DNA from: Carallia brachiata
Lineage: Eukaryota; Streptophyta; Magnoliopsida; Malpighiales; Rhizophoraceae
NCBI GenBank assembly: GCA_021464245.1
Contig: JADCRB010000001.1
Coordinates: 5,505,456 to 5,569,455, forward strand
Length of the DNA: 64,000 nt
Direction: 5' to 3'
In this document: positions 12,780 to 23,460 of the stretch, piece after piece
Layout of the letters: the number at the start of each line of letters is the position of its first letter
Numbering within the stretch: the stretch's first letter is position 1
Translations under genes and position numbers: made by a program
The notes under the pieces: model-generated
The model's database searches: none
Seen by the model: the letters and a program-made list of their open reading frames with translations, nothing else
What the model was told of the DNA's origin: nothing

Positions 12780-15700
12780 AATGATACGTGGAAACGAACA
12801 AGCATATTCCACACCACATTCGATCTGGAGATCGCAGTTGTAAGTTGGTTATTGATGGAGGGAGTACCATGAATGTTGTTGCGAAATCTGCTCTTTCACG
12901 ATTAAACCTTAAGGCAGAACCACATCCGCAACCATTCCGTGTAGCTTGGGTAAATAAAACCACCTTACCAGTCACTGAGCGGTTTTAGTGCCCATCCAGT
13001 TAGGTATTATAAGGATAAGGTTTATTGTGATGTTCTGCCCATGGATGTGCTCATATTCTCTTAGGTCGTCCTTGGCTCTATGACCTTAATGTGACCAATC
13101 ATGGTCGGGAGAATACTTATGTCTTTAAGTATGAAGGCAAAATATCATTCTGAACCCAGCTAAGCCCTCTGTTAAGGACACAGGCCGAAACCCAAATCTC
13201 TTCCCCTGTTTCTCAATAAAGGTCTTCACATTTTAGATCATAAGGCCTTTGAAAGGGAGTTAGGGAGTAATGACTATTTGATAGTTGTTGTTTCCAAAAG
13301 GTTATTCCACATTCGAGCACACCTCGAGCTGTTCTTCCTTCTGCTTTTGATAAATTACTCAAGGAATTTGTGGATATTATGCCTGATGACCTTCCCAAGG
13401 AGCTCCCACCCATGCGAGACATACAGCATGCCATTGACTTAGTTCCTGGTTCACAGTTACCTAATCTTCACACTATAGGATGAACCCAAAGGAACGTGAA
13501 GAGTTAAATAGGCAAGTAGAAGAATTGTTGTCTAAGGGTTTGTACGACATAGCCTTAGTCCTTGTGTTGTTCCTGCTTTATTGACCCCTAAAAAGGATGG
13601 GTCATGGAGGATGTATGTTGATAGTCGAGCTATAAACAAGATCACCATCAAGTACCGATTTCTCATTCCCAGGCTAGAGGATATGTTGGATATGCTAGCT
13701 GGTTCTAGTTGGTATTCTAAAATAGACCTTCGTAGTGGTATCATCAGATACGCATTCGGCCTGGGATGAGTGGAAGACTGCGTTTAAGACGCAGGATGGA
13801 TTATATGAGTGGCTAGTCATGCCTTTTGGGTTATCAAATGCTCCTAGTACATTTATGAGGGTTATGACTCATGTTCTGAAGCCATTCATAAATCGGTTTC
13901 TAGTGGTCTACTTTGACGACATCCTTATCTACAGTAAGTCCAAGAAAGAACACTTAGATCACTTGCGGTTAGTTTTCCTTACTCTTAGAGAAGCTAAACT
14001 GTATGCTAACCTTAAAAAGTGTACATTCTTGCAGTCTGAGGTGTTATTCTTAGGATTTATTGTTTCTGCTCGTGGTATAGCTGCGGATCCTGAAAAGGTT
14101 CGGGTCATTCGAGAGTGGCCTGAGCCTAAGTCTCTTACTGAAACTCGCAGCTTCCATGGTTTAGCCTCCTTCTATCGGAGGTTCATTAGGGGATTCAGTA
14201 CCATTATGACCCCTATTACTGATTGCTTGAAAAAGGAAGAATTTCAGTGGTCTAGTAAAGCTTCCATAGCTTTTAAAGACATCAAAAAGCAAATCAGTGA
14301 AGCTCCCGTTCTGAGTCATCCCGACTTCAATAAGGTGTTTGAAGTTGCTTGTGATGCTTCGGGAGTTGGCATTGGAGGAGTCCTGAGTCAGGAAGGACAC
14401 CCCATCGCTTTTTTCAGCGAAAAACTCAATGAAGCGAAGCAGGGGTACTCTACATATGATAAGGATTTTTATGCTGTTGTTCAATCTTTGCGTCATTGGA
14501 GGTACTATTTTCTTCCTAAGGAGTTTGTTTTGTTTTCTGACCATCAAGCTTTACGTTATTTGAATTCTCAGAAGAAATTAAATGCTAAGCATGGTAAATG
14601 GGTTGAATTTCTTAATGAGTATTCTTTTGTGCTTAAACATTGTTCTGGTATAGAAAACAAAGCTGCTAATGCTCTGAGTAGAGTTGTGTGTGTTCTTCAA
14701 GAGTTGCATGCTCATGTTGTAGGTTTTGAGAGATTGCGTGATGAGTACCCTACTTGTCCTGATTTTGGTCTTATATTTCAGTCTGTTTGTGAATGCAATT
14801 GTAGGGACTATATTGATTTTGTTGTGCATGATTGATTTCTATTTAGAGCTAATAAGTTGTGCATTCCACGTACATCACTCTGTGACTTTTTAGTTTGGGA
14901 AATGCATGCTGGTGGATTAGCTGGTCATTTAGGAAGGGATAAGACCATTGCACTTGTTGAGGATAGGTTTTACTGGCCTTCCTTGAAGAGAGATGTGTCT
15001 AGAATTGTGTCACAGTGTCGCACTTGTCAAGTTGCTAAGGTTAAAAAGCATAACACTGGTTTGTACACACCACTTCCTGTTCCACATGCACCTTGGCGTG
15101 ATGTTAGTATGGATTTTGTGCTTGGTTTGCCTAGGACAGTTCGTGGTAATGATTGCATCCTTGTGGTTGTGGATAGATTCTCTAAAATGGCTCATTTCAT
15201 TCCATGTAATAAGTCCACTGATGCATCTCATGTTGCAAAATTATTTTTCAGAGAAATTGTTAGATTGCACGGTTTACCTGTTTCCATTGTCTGATAGAGA
15301 TGTTAAATTTGTGAGTTATTTTTGGAAAACACTTTGGAAATTGTTTGGGACTTGTTTAAAATTTTCATCTGCATTTCATCCTCAAACAGATGGTCAAACT
15401 GAGGTAGTTAACCGAAGTTTGGGAGACTTACTTAGGTGTCTAGTGGGTGAAAAACAAGGTAATTGGGACTTGATTTTACCAACAGCTGAGTTTGCCTACA
15501 ATAATTCTGTTAACCGTTCTACTGGTAAGAGTCCATTTGAGATTGTACATGGTTATACCCCTCGCACACCTGTTGACCTCGTTCCCCTTCCTCCTGATCT
15601 TCGTTCTTCTGAGCCTGCTGAAAATTTTGCTACACACATTCATAACCTGCATGCTGAGATTAGGCGCAAGATTGCTTTAAGTAATGTTGATTATAAGCTT

Positions 15701-15880
15701 GCTGCTGATGTACATCGTCGAGATAAACAATTTCATGTTGGTGATTTTGTCATGGTTCGCATCCGTCCTGAGCGATTCCCTAAAAATAAGCCCAAAAAGT
15801 TGCAAGCTCGAGCCATTGGCCCATACTCCATCATTGAAAAACTTGGACCTAATGCATATTTACTTGATTTACCAGTGACT
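12780..15880 (+). pseudogene. pol of the chromovirus (protease-RT-RNase H-integrase), broken
   Basis: The protease has LVIDGGSTMN at about 12843-12872. Reverse transcriptase begins near 13580 ([13 protein letters not shown]), shifts frame near 13740 and continues with [12 protein letters not shown] and the catalytic YFDD at 13909-13920. RNase H follows (about 14330-14690: [27 protein letters not shown]). The integrase starts with the HHCC zinc domain ([16 protein letters not shown], about 14920-15030). Its catalytic D (SMDFVLGLP), second D (SDRDVKF, after a frameshift and stop near 15290) and E (GQTEVVNR) then follow, ending near 15880. Frame changes near 13740, 14835 and 15292 inactivate it. 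All catalytic residues of RT are still readable. Confidence 0.9.
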
Positions 15881-15984
15881 TGAATATTAGTCCTATTTTC
15901 AATGTGGAGGATTTGACACCTCACCGAGGCACTTTCGAGCCTCCTTCGCTGCCTTCTAGTCTCTGCAGGTATAGCTGTGCCAAA

Positions 15985-16150
15985 GGCGCCTACTTTTGCT
16001 ACACGTGCCGAGGATATTGAGACTATCCTGGATGATGAGTACGTTGCTTCTCTCATGGAGGATTTCGACGTTTTCTTGTTTAGTGGAAAGGTCGTCTTGC
16101 CTCTAATGCTACTAGGGTTCTTGAGGATGATCTTTGATTGATGGATCCTG
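15985..16150 (+). pseudogene. C-terminal chromodomain remnant
   Basis: After the integrase C-terminus, one frame reads an AEDIETILDDEYVAS linker. A shifted frame then reads HGGFRRFLV, a stop, and WKGRLASNATRVLEDD, which matches the chromodomain core (GGY-x-YLVKWKG...ATWE). It ends with MDPELLD before the purine tract. A frameshift and a nonsense codon break it. The domain places the element with the chromoviruses; the exact clade was not decided. Confidence 0.65.
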
Positions 16151-16205
16151 AGTTGCTTGATGCTTAGCTGGCGTCTTCCTCGACGGAGTCGAGTTCTTTT
16201 CAACC

Positions 16206-16214
16206 AGAGGGGAA
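16206..16214 (+). other. Polypurine tract of the chromovirus
   Basis: AGAGGGGAA directly before the 3' LTR; the expected plus-strand primer. Confidence 0.85.
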
Positions 16215-16587
16215 TGATACAGTTGCATTTGCTGATAGGGATTTCTTCTCCTGGAAGAAATTCTGAAAGTTTCGGTCCACGTAGGATATGATTTGTTATT
16301 CAGTTATTAGATTCTATCTTATTTAGGACGTGTTAAGTACGTATTTATTTTTCAGTTATTTCCGTAATTATCTGTTAGCAGTTATTTGTTTTCGTTTAGG
16401 ATTTATCTGTTGAGCTCTATAAATAGAGCTTAAACCTTTGTTATTTTTCAGACTTTATGCAATTGAATATTAATTACAGACAATTTTCTCTCAAGTGGAT
16501 TCTCGTTTCTTTTCCGGTGGATTCCCGAGTGATTAGTTGTCGGGTGGATTCCTGACTTAGGTTGTTCTTCCTATTCGTCTTACATCA
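16215..16587 (+). repeat. 3' LTR of the chromovirus
   Basis: 373 bp, TG...CA, about 95% identical to the 5' LTR by hand count, followed by the ATAAA duplication. Confidence 0.93.
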
Positions 16588-16592
16588 ATAAA

Positions 16593-16944
16593 TTTAATAT
16601 TATCGTAGTATGTAAGGTTTATGTTTTGTTGAGTGTGAAGTTCAATTCTAAGTTTATGTGTATGTTCAAGGTATTTAGTTTTCCAATAAAATATTTAAGT
16701 TAATGTGTTTGGTAGATTGAGATGTCTTTTAGAGTTTTTAGAATATTAATTATGAGTAAGGGATTGAATGTGTGTGAAGAATGCAAAATAAATAGGAGCA
16801 TATAATGTGTTATGTAATGAGAAATTATTATCTTTTATATAATATAAGTGTGTTGTTTATATTATCCTTCTACACCAAGTAACTCTCGTGAGCATCTCAC
16901 TATTCAAACTTAGAGGTATTATAGCCAATTTCTTAACTCCAATA
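16593..16944 (+). repeat. 5' LTR (right part) of the 1.6-kb LTR element
   Basis: Continues the LTR begun at 9910-9928; the chromovirus and its ATAAA duplication lie between. It aligns along its length with 17808-18181, for example GTTGAGTGTGAAGTT / GTTAAGTGTGAAGTT and AGAATATTAATTATGA in both. Confidence 0.85.
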
Positions 16945-16947
16945 ATA

Positions 16948-16961
16948 TGGTATAAGAGTTG
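16948..16961 (+). other. Primer-binding site, initiator-Met tRNA type (degenerate)
   Basis: TGGTATAAGAGTTG, 3 nt after the 5' LTR. It fixes the orientation of the non-autonomous element as plus. Confidence 0.7.
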
Positions 16962-17420
16962 TATTGAAAAAAGTGAAAAGAATGAAAAAGAGAATAAGAA
17001 AAGCATCAAAGCTCCAGTAAAAAAGTCCCTCAATCTCAGAAAAGTCCAGGAGAAATCTTGTTAAGAAAGGAAAAGATCAGTCAAAGTGTTGCCTCTACAA
17101 GTGAAAAGAAGGCCCGTCAAGAAATGACAAAAAAAAAGGCCGCTAAGAAAGGGTAAGAGAATTGGAAGACAAAAGCAGTCCTCAGAGAATTGTGAGGTTG
17201 AAAAAATAGACTTCTCTGTAAAATAATAATAATAATAATAATAAGTGTCTGAAATGGAGGTAGAGTTATTGAGTTTATGTCTATGCCATCAACATGATGC
17301 TTAAGGAGTTACTTGAAATGTTTGGGTTTTTGCTAGCGAATTATTCATATGAGAAGTTAGGGCCAAATCATTCACCAATGTTTGTGGTAATAGTTACTTT
17401 GAAGATTTAATAGAATTCAA

Positions 17421-17648
17421 ATGATTGATATTCGTACAAGTTTCACAAAGAATGATGCACAAAATGCTACGTTGCTCGAAATCAGGTACTTGGAAGGAGT
17501 TTATAATATTGTCATTCAAGATGTTCATGTTCAAGAGTTAGATGAAATCAAGATTACTGTGAAAGATTCTTGTAAAGATCATGAAAATTTCAAGAAGAGT
17601 TATGATGAAACTATCAAAAAGCTGAATGAATTGAAGTTACAATTGTAA
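17421..17648 (+). CDS. Short ORF in the non-autonomous LTR element, unknown
   Basis: A 75-residue frame, charged and probably helical (for example ENFKKSYDETIKKLNELKLQL at its end), that I do not recognise. It is the only ORF of any length in the element interior, and an (AAT)n microsatellite lies upstream at about 17221-17243. It could be a coiled-coil gag leftover or chance. No start-site support is seen. Confidence 0.2.
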   Translation: MIDIRTSFTKNDAQNATLLEIRYLEGVYNIVIQDVHVQELDEIKITVKDSCKDHENFKKSYDETIKKLNELKLQL

Positions 17649-17807
17649 GAGAAAAATGAAAAATTCTGGAAATTATGCAGCTGGGACACATTCTTGTATA
17701 AAGTAAAGGCAGACTTGTGCAGTTTGTGATTTTCCTCTTGGTGGTGGTCCAAGAGCTCGTATCAAATATTGAAGCAGAAAAAAAAGAAACTCCAGTTTAT
17801 GAGGGGC

Positions 17808-18181
17808 TGTTGAAGATAAACATGAATTTCATAATATTATAGTATGTGAGGTATATGTTTTGTTAAGTGTGAAGTTTAAGTATAAATTTATATGTGTGTT
17901 CAAAGTATTTAGCTTTCCAATAAGATATATTTAAGTTACTGTGTTTAGTAGATTGAATGTCTTTTAGAGTTCTAGAATATTAATTATGATTAAGGGGTTG
18001 AATGTGTGTTAGGAATGTAACATACATAAGGGTTCATATGAAGTGTTATGTAATGAGGAGTGATTATATTTTACATAATATAAGTGTATTATTTATATTA
18101 TCCTCCCACCTCAAGTAACTCTTGTGAGCATCTCCTTAATTCAAACATAGGGATATTAGAGCCAATTTTTTGGCTCCAACA
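17808..18181 (+). repeat. 3' LTR of the 1.6-kb LTR element
   Basis: 374 bp, TGTTG...CAACA, preceded by a purine tract and followed directly by the TATAC target duplication. Confidence 0.88.
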
Positions 18182-18540
18182 TATACAACTAGGGTATCAT
18201 TCATTGCTCTGACACTAGTTTGGGGATTATATTGGAGTTCACTTAGGCATGTGCTGTCTTGAAGGTTGTTAATGTAACAATGAGGGAGTCAACTCAACCA
18301 GTAATTATTGGTTGACTCGACTAGTCATTACCGGGTACATGGTCCTGAGAAATCGTTGCTACGATGCATAGGATATGACTCTAAGAACTAGATATATGGT
18401 GAATTAAGTGTTACTAACTTGGTAGCTTTTGATGGTTCTTCTAAAATGCTTGGTCCATCGATTGGTGAATTCGCATGCTCCATTTGGCGTGGCTAAGATG
18501 TGTCCTCAAAGAGGTTGTTAAGAAAAGCACATGGCATGAG
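18182..18540 (-). other. Leader of the outer gag-protease element
   Basis: Between the nested element and the primer site of the outer element; no coding pattern seen on either strand. Confidence 0.4.
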
Positions 18541-18563
18541 GTTTCCATAGACAATGCCAATTC
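18541..18563 (-). other. Primer-binding site of the outer element (degenerate)
   Basis: On the minus strand, TTGGCATTGTCTATGGAAAC, resembling the TTGGCGCCGTCTGTGGGAAC-like site of TAT-type elements with only transition changes. It sets the orientation of the outer element. Confidence 0.6.
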
Positions 18564-19005
18564 AAAAGAACCTACCAAGGAGGATATGTCCCTTGATTAG
18601 AAACATCAAGGTCCCATCGAGTGAAGGCTAGGTCGTGAGCACTTGCAAAAGAACAAACGGTTAAGGACCAGAGCTAAACTCTAATGTTGTCACTCCAACA
18701 ATCAAGTAATTGCATAAGTAGAGAAAGGAATTCTTATGAGAGTTTTTTAGGTTTGAAGTTACCTTAGCTGGTCATAGCACAAACCTGATTTTTTTTATAT
18801 GCCAACTAGATGTTTATGGTAGCAGGATCTTAAATACGATGTGACAGACCTAGTAGGGAATAGGGTCCCTTGGGATAGGTCTGGGTCCGTGGCTTGTTGG
18901 TACATGTTTGGGGCAGAAGCAGGCTGTAATAGATATGGGCCTGACTTGCGGAGCTGCCTTTGGGGCAGGCTGGGTTTGGTATAAGGGCTCCTCATATTGG
19001 CTTTG
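18564..19005 (-). repeat. 5' LTR of the outer gag-protease element
   Basis: Partner of 6680-7102. It contains the shared promoter-side blocks and abuts the degenerate primer site. Confidence 0.65.
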
Positions 19006-19609
19006 GGCCTCCTTATTATGATACAGTGAATACTCCTAACTTAGAGAACTTGCTCTATCTATATTTATCTCTCCTGGTGCATCCATTCACAAACTTCGCA
19101 ACAAAGGAGACAAACGATCAATGGGAAAAATAGTAAGATGTCTCTAGTAGACTGGTCTTTACGATCCATGTGAAGCTTTGTTGACCAAATGACAGGAAAA
19201 CAAGTTTCACTAACTATTTATAAGCAAATAACTTTGTACGTTTTTAGCACATATCTTGAAGGAAAGTGTTTAAAAAACCACTAGCACATCATCCAACAAA
19301 AGGTTAAACTTTTTTTTTTTTTAATTTTAATTTAGTAGAAAGCCAACTTGTTAGGGCCATTGCGGGAGCTCAATTAAACATTAAACAATTGACAAATCAA
19401 ACTCTGATCCATTTTATAGAAACCCATGTCCAACTAGAAAACTCAAGTTATTAGTAAAGTCCATATAGACATTACAAGTTGGTTAGATAGTCATAGTTAT
19501 TTGAAAAGGGGTTTTATAGTATTGTTCAATAGATATTACAAATGAAGGAAACTAATAAGGATTAAGGTACTTACTCTTTTACACGTCCATACTATAACCA
19601 AACCAAGGA

Positions 19610-19945
19610 TTGATCATTGACAGATCTCTGCAAACAAACATTTCATATTCAAGACAAGATTATAAGATCGAGAATCACGTAATTTTTATAGCATTAAAAA
19701 TCATTAGCCTGGAGAATTGATGAAGATTTTTTTCTGTTTGCATCTTATTCATGATGTATAGTGGGAGAAAGTAGTAGAAAAACGTAATTCTCTTTATTGA
19801 AACGGAGAGATAGGGAGTTACATAACATTGGAACTCCTAACAACTACTTCGGAGCAAGTCGTAAGTCCCTGTAACTTCCTTTTAGAATAGATTGGGTTAT
19901 ATGATCCTGGACCGGTCAACTCAAACCAAACACCAACGTCTCCTA
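19610..19945 (+). repeat. Diverged ~340-bp repeat, copy 1
   Basis: Aligns with 20730-21075: CATTGACAGATCTCTGCAAACAA / CACTGGCAAAATCTCTAAAAACAA at the start, GGAGAGATAGGGAGTTACATAACATTGG / GGAGTGATGGAGGGTTTCATAACGTCG in the middle, and GGTCAACTCAAACCAAACACCAACG / GGATCAGCCAAACACAAATGCCAAC at the end. Family unknown. The surrounding DNA (19006-19609, 19946-20104) holds nothing else I recognise. Confidence 0.5.
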
Positions 19946-20112
19946 TTTGCATATAACTATGTTGAAACGAACTCGATCGCTTCAGAGATGTTCCACATTT
20001 GATTTCTCAAAGATTATTCATATAAACAAATGAGTTTTATATGAAAAAAAAAAAACACAAAAAATTGCACCCGTAATTTTGAAAGAAAAACAAAAAAATT
20101 GAACATGCTGAC

Positions 20113-20714
20113 TAGGGACGAATCTATCTAAGGGCGATGGGGGGCAATTGCCCCAGGTGTCACAGTTAATGAATTTTCTTTTTCTATTTGCTTCACTTTT
20201 GTTTTTTTTTTTTCATTTGCTCCACTTTTGTTTTTTTTCCTTTTTTTTTTTTAAAGAAACCAACTTCTTTATTATTTTCCTGGCAACCTTTTTGCAATAT
20301 ATTTATTAACATTATTTTTAAATAAATTTGTCTTATATTCATATAAGCACTCTTTTAAAAAAATACTTCATCTTTTAATAAAAGAAATTATTAGAAATGA
20401 TTACTATAAAAAAGAAAAAATATATATTTAAAGACACATATCTAGCATGTGAATATTATAAAAAATCAATTACACAAACACATGAGAGATAAATGATTAA
20501 ATAATTAAATGGTTGCTTATATAAAAAAAATAATATATTTGATTGTATAAACAATAAAAAATTAAAACATTAAAATTCACATAATGTAATTGTAATGTTT
20601 AATTTTCAAATTAATTAATATATTTTTTTATTTTCACCTGTATATTTTAATTTTTGTTATTATATTTATACATATAAAGTTTACCCTCCAAAAATTTTCT
20701 TTGGATCCATCCTG
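20113..20714. mobile_element. hAT-like non-autonomous element
   Basis: 602 bp of AT-rich DNA flanked by identical 8-bp duplications ATGCTGAC (20105-20112 and 20715-20722). The imperfect terminal inverted repeats are TAGGGACGAATCTA at the left end and, as reverse complement of the right end, CAGGATGGATCCA. This fits the CAGGGGCGGATCTA-type termini and 8-bp duplications of hAT elements. No transposase. Part of its right half resembles 54170-54400. Confidence 0.75.
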
Positions 20715-20729
20715 ATGCTGACCTATAAC

Positions 20730-21075
20730 GCTCATCACTGGCAAAATCTCTAAAAACAAGCATCTTGCCCACAAGATCGATCGCCACTTAATTTGCATAG
20801 TGGAAGAGTCAGTAGCCTTGATGGAAATTTCTCTATCTTTTGTTGTTGATTCATAATGAAACGTAAGAGAAAACTGTAGGAGGACCTTTCGTAAGTTGTT
20901 TTTTTTTTTTTTTATGTAATTATCTTTATTTAAAAGGAGTGATGGAGGGTTTCATAACGTCGTAATTCCTCCAGCCGCAAGGAAGTCGAAATTCCCGTGA
21001 ACTTTCCCATTTTTTAATCAGTCAGGTTAGATCGTCTTAGACGGATCAGCCAAACACAAATGCCAACAATAGATA
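20730..21075 (+). repeat. Diverged ~340-bp repeat, copy 2
   Basis: Partner of 19610-19945. The hAT-like element lies between the two copies and ends just before this one. Confidence 0.5.
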
Positions 21076-22452
21076 ATGCTAAGTCTTGATACAATGGTTA
21101 GTTGTGCTCTAAAATGAGTACCCATCATTTCTTTCAAAGAAAAATTCCTTGCCTAATTAATCCACTCTAATTAATGAACATGAGGACAGTGGAGAGTACT
21201 TTTCAAATGCCTAACTTTGTCAACATTTTTTTTCTTTTTGATTTTTCCTCTTTGACAACTGGAATAGACACGTTCGAATAGTTCAAATGCTCAACTTTGT
21301 CAATACCGGTTTATATGTAAAAGTCAACCATATTTTAAAATGCAATGATTCATAAATCTAGTAGCAATAGTACTTTAATTTGGTTGGGTGAAAGAAGACC
21401 TATGACACTTGCTGTGGTTACATTTAATTAGTTTCATGGTTCAATTGAGCATCAGTCAACTATATGAACTTTACCATTGTCAAAGAATATGTTGGAATGA
21501 AACTCCACATAGAGTAGAAAAGAAAAGAAAAACATAAATATAAGTTGTGTGCATAATTAATTAAAGTGACTTAAGTCATTTCAACAAAATAATAAGTCCA
21601 TCAATTGAATGAATTTAACCCAATACTGTCTTATCCATAATAACCTAAGCCCGTTGACATTTGGATCAACAAAAATTGACAACAGAATAGCAAAGCAAAG
21701 CACAAGCTATTAAGAATTTAAGAGGGTTAATTCGATTGAAATGTGCTATCTTATGTGTAACATAATTCAACCGCAAGCTATTCGAGGACTACTATCGAGA
21801 AATATGTTTGGGATCTTTATGCAAACTATGATTCCTTGCTTTCTGTTTTAATTCCAAGTTAGAATATATTGTGGAGTATATATACTACCTATGAATTAAT
21901 AAGTAAAAATTTATAAAAGTATATCTGTTTTGTTTACCCTGTATAACATATTCACATACATTCATATACATGAAAAGGGTAGTAGAACTTGTTTATTTAG
22001 TTAAAGTTATCAATCAAAATTTTTATTTCATCAAATTATCAAAAAAATTAAAAAAAAAATCTGTTTTGACAATTTTTTATTGATGTACTAATTGCTTGCA
22101 TCAATTCGTGACTAATGTTGTGGAGGAGTTTGGCAGTGAAAAAAATTCTATAACTAAGGTATTAAATAATTGGAAAGTTTTACACCCAAACACATAATAC
22201 TTACTATGCCATATATTATCTGCTTGTCATTAACCAACTTATTCCGAAAGATTTTGTTATCCTACTTGCAGAGATGTTGACATACACAATCTAAATCTAA
22301 ATCAATTAGTTGAAAGCTATGTCCTGAATTGGTAAACTTAACAGCACAAAAATTGCGATCACAGAAAAGAGAAAAACAGTATACCAACATAAACATTTCA
22401 AGATGTTTATTTATCCAGAAAAATTAAGGACTGGAGGCCCTAATTAAGGCCG
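21076..22452. other. Intergenic AT-rich DNA
   Basis: No gene, RNA or repeat boundary recognised. Confidence 0.45.
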
Positions 22453-22506
22453 GCCTATCTCTCTCGTCCCTTCCCCTCTTGAAACGGAAGGGGTAGAGAG
22501 ATAGGG
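22453..22506. other. Inverted repeat (hairpin-capable)
   Basis: TATCTCTCT...CCTTCCCC is followed after a short spacer (TCTTGAAAC) by GGAAGGGG..AGAGAGATA, giving arms of about 20 bp with few mismatches. No promoter or terminator context is clear. Confidence 0.6.
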
Positions 22507-23460
22507 GCCTACGGTCCTCTATAGTTGGGGGCCTTTGGATCCTTAGCTACTCTCTTATTTGTTATATTGATCATGAAACCCAACCAAAAAGTTAGACATA
22601 TTTTGAAGTCATTTTACTTATTAGTTTTTTTGACATTCATAAAATTGTGAGCAAGAAGCATATAGGTAACCGCTACTACATCAACAATTAATGTGTGTAT
22701 GTGCCTACATATAGTTTGTATGATATTGATCAAAAAGTAACTAAGGAAGAAATATTCATGTAGCTCGTACTATTTGCATGTGTTGATAATATTAATCTTT
22801 TTTTGCCCGGTATAATGGAAGCCAAAAGTTCACTTTAATACAAATATAAAACCAAAATTCCATAGGTTAACCACCCATAATTAGATTAATGGTAAGGGGC
22901 AATTTGAAAGGATTGTGGAATTGTGCTGATTAAGCACTCGTTCTTAGGTTAATACCCTACGTGTATTCATTGTTTTGAGTACAGAGCCATGGTTGCTAAA
23001 TATCATGAAACCAACCTCGAATTTGTCTTTGGTAATATAACAAGAAAATATTGGTGGACATAGAGCGGAGGAAAGAAGTGACGTGACTTTATTGGCGCCA
23101 CATCTTTAGAAAGTGTTTTTTTTTTTTTTCGGAATTTAAAATTTTTTTGCTAAAAAGCAATGCATTATGTAACAAGAATGGTGAAAAGTGCAACAAAAAT
23201 AACAATATGTGTAACGAGAAATTTTTTAAAAAAATTACACTGGCTGCAAATTTATGTTTGTTGCACATTCTCCAGTCTATGTTGGACATTCAGTGATTTT
23301 AGAGGAAAAATAATAGATTGCAGAATTGAGTGATTTTAAATGAAAATTTTTAAATTTACAAATAAAATAATTTTTAACACGTGATGTCTGCGTAACATTT
23401 AACTTTCCTATAACGGAGACTCTTTAAAAAATCTAAAATATGGTGTCCCACAAATATGAG

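Larger units (their letters stand above)
9929..16587 (+). mobile_element. Chromovirus-type Ty3/gypsy retrotransposon, full length but dead
   Basis: A 6659-bp element with LTRs of 376 bp (9929-10304) and 373 bp (16215-16587), both TG...CA. It has perfect 5-bp target duplications ATAAA (9924-9928 and 16588-16592), an initiator-Met primer site and a purine tract. The internal order is gag (zinc knuckle), protease, reverse transcriptase, RNase H, integrase, then a chromodomain remnant, which is the chromovirus order. A hand count gives about 17 substitutions and two short indels between the LTRs (about 95% identity), mostly transitions. Several nonsense codons and frameshifts in gag and pol mean it cannot move on its own. 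It landed 19 bp into the 5' LTR of the 1.6-kb LTR element. Confidence 0.95.
9910..18181 (+). mobile_element. Non-autonomous LTR retrotransposon (1.6 kb), split by a chromovirus
   Basis: With the nested chromovirus and its extra TSD copy (9929-16592) removed, this is a 1.6-kb element. The 5' LTR is 9910-9928 plus 16593-16944 and the 3' LTR is 17808-18181. The 3' LTR runs TGTTG...CAACA; in the 5' copy both ends carry transitions. Perfect 5-bp target duplications TATAC flank it (9905-9909 and 18182-18186). A primer-binding site, TGGTATAAGAGTTG (16948-16961), close to the initiator-Met type TGGTATCAGAGC, follows the 5' LTR, and a purine tract (GAGGGG, 17801-17806) precedes the 3' LTR. The 0.86-kb interior has no gag or pol. 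Size and lack of coding place it among TRIM/SMART/LARD-like elements. LTR divergence by eye is well above that of the nested chromovirus, as expected for an older insertion. Confidence 0.88.
6680..19005 (-). mobile_element. Old Ty3/gypsy element with gag-protease only, hosting two nested insertions
   Basis: Two diverged direct repeats (6680-7102 and 18564-19005) act as LTRs of an element transcribed on the minus strand. Just inside the higher copy, the minus strand reads TTGGCATTGTCTATGGAAAC, a transition-mutated version of the TTGGCGCCGTCTGTGGGAAC-like primer site common in TAT-type elements. Downstream on the minus strand are a gag domain (about 9520-8680) and a protease (about 8390-7800). 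No reverse transcriptase or integrase was found before the 3' LTR. Without the nested 8.3 kb, the element is about 4.05 kb. It could be a TR-GAG-like non-autonomous element or an internal deletion derivative. No convincing target-site duplication was found, so the outer limits are approximate. Confidence 0.7.

Noticed and set aside
17221..17245. (AAT)n run as a functional site
   Set aside because: Plain microsatellite inside the non-autonomous LTR element.
6675..19010. Target-site duplication for the outer gag-protease element
   Set aside because: TATGG at the low end and GGCCT at the high end do not match, so no duplication is claimed.
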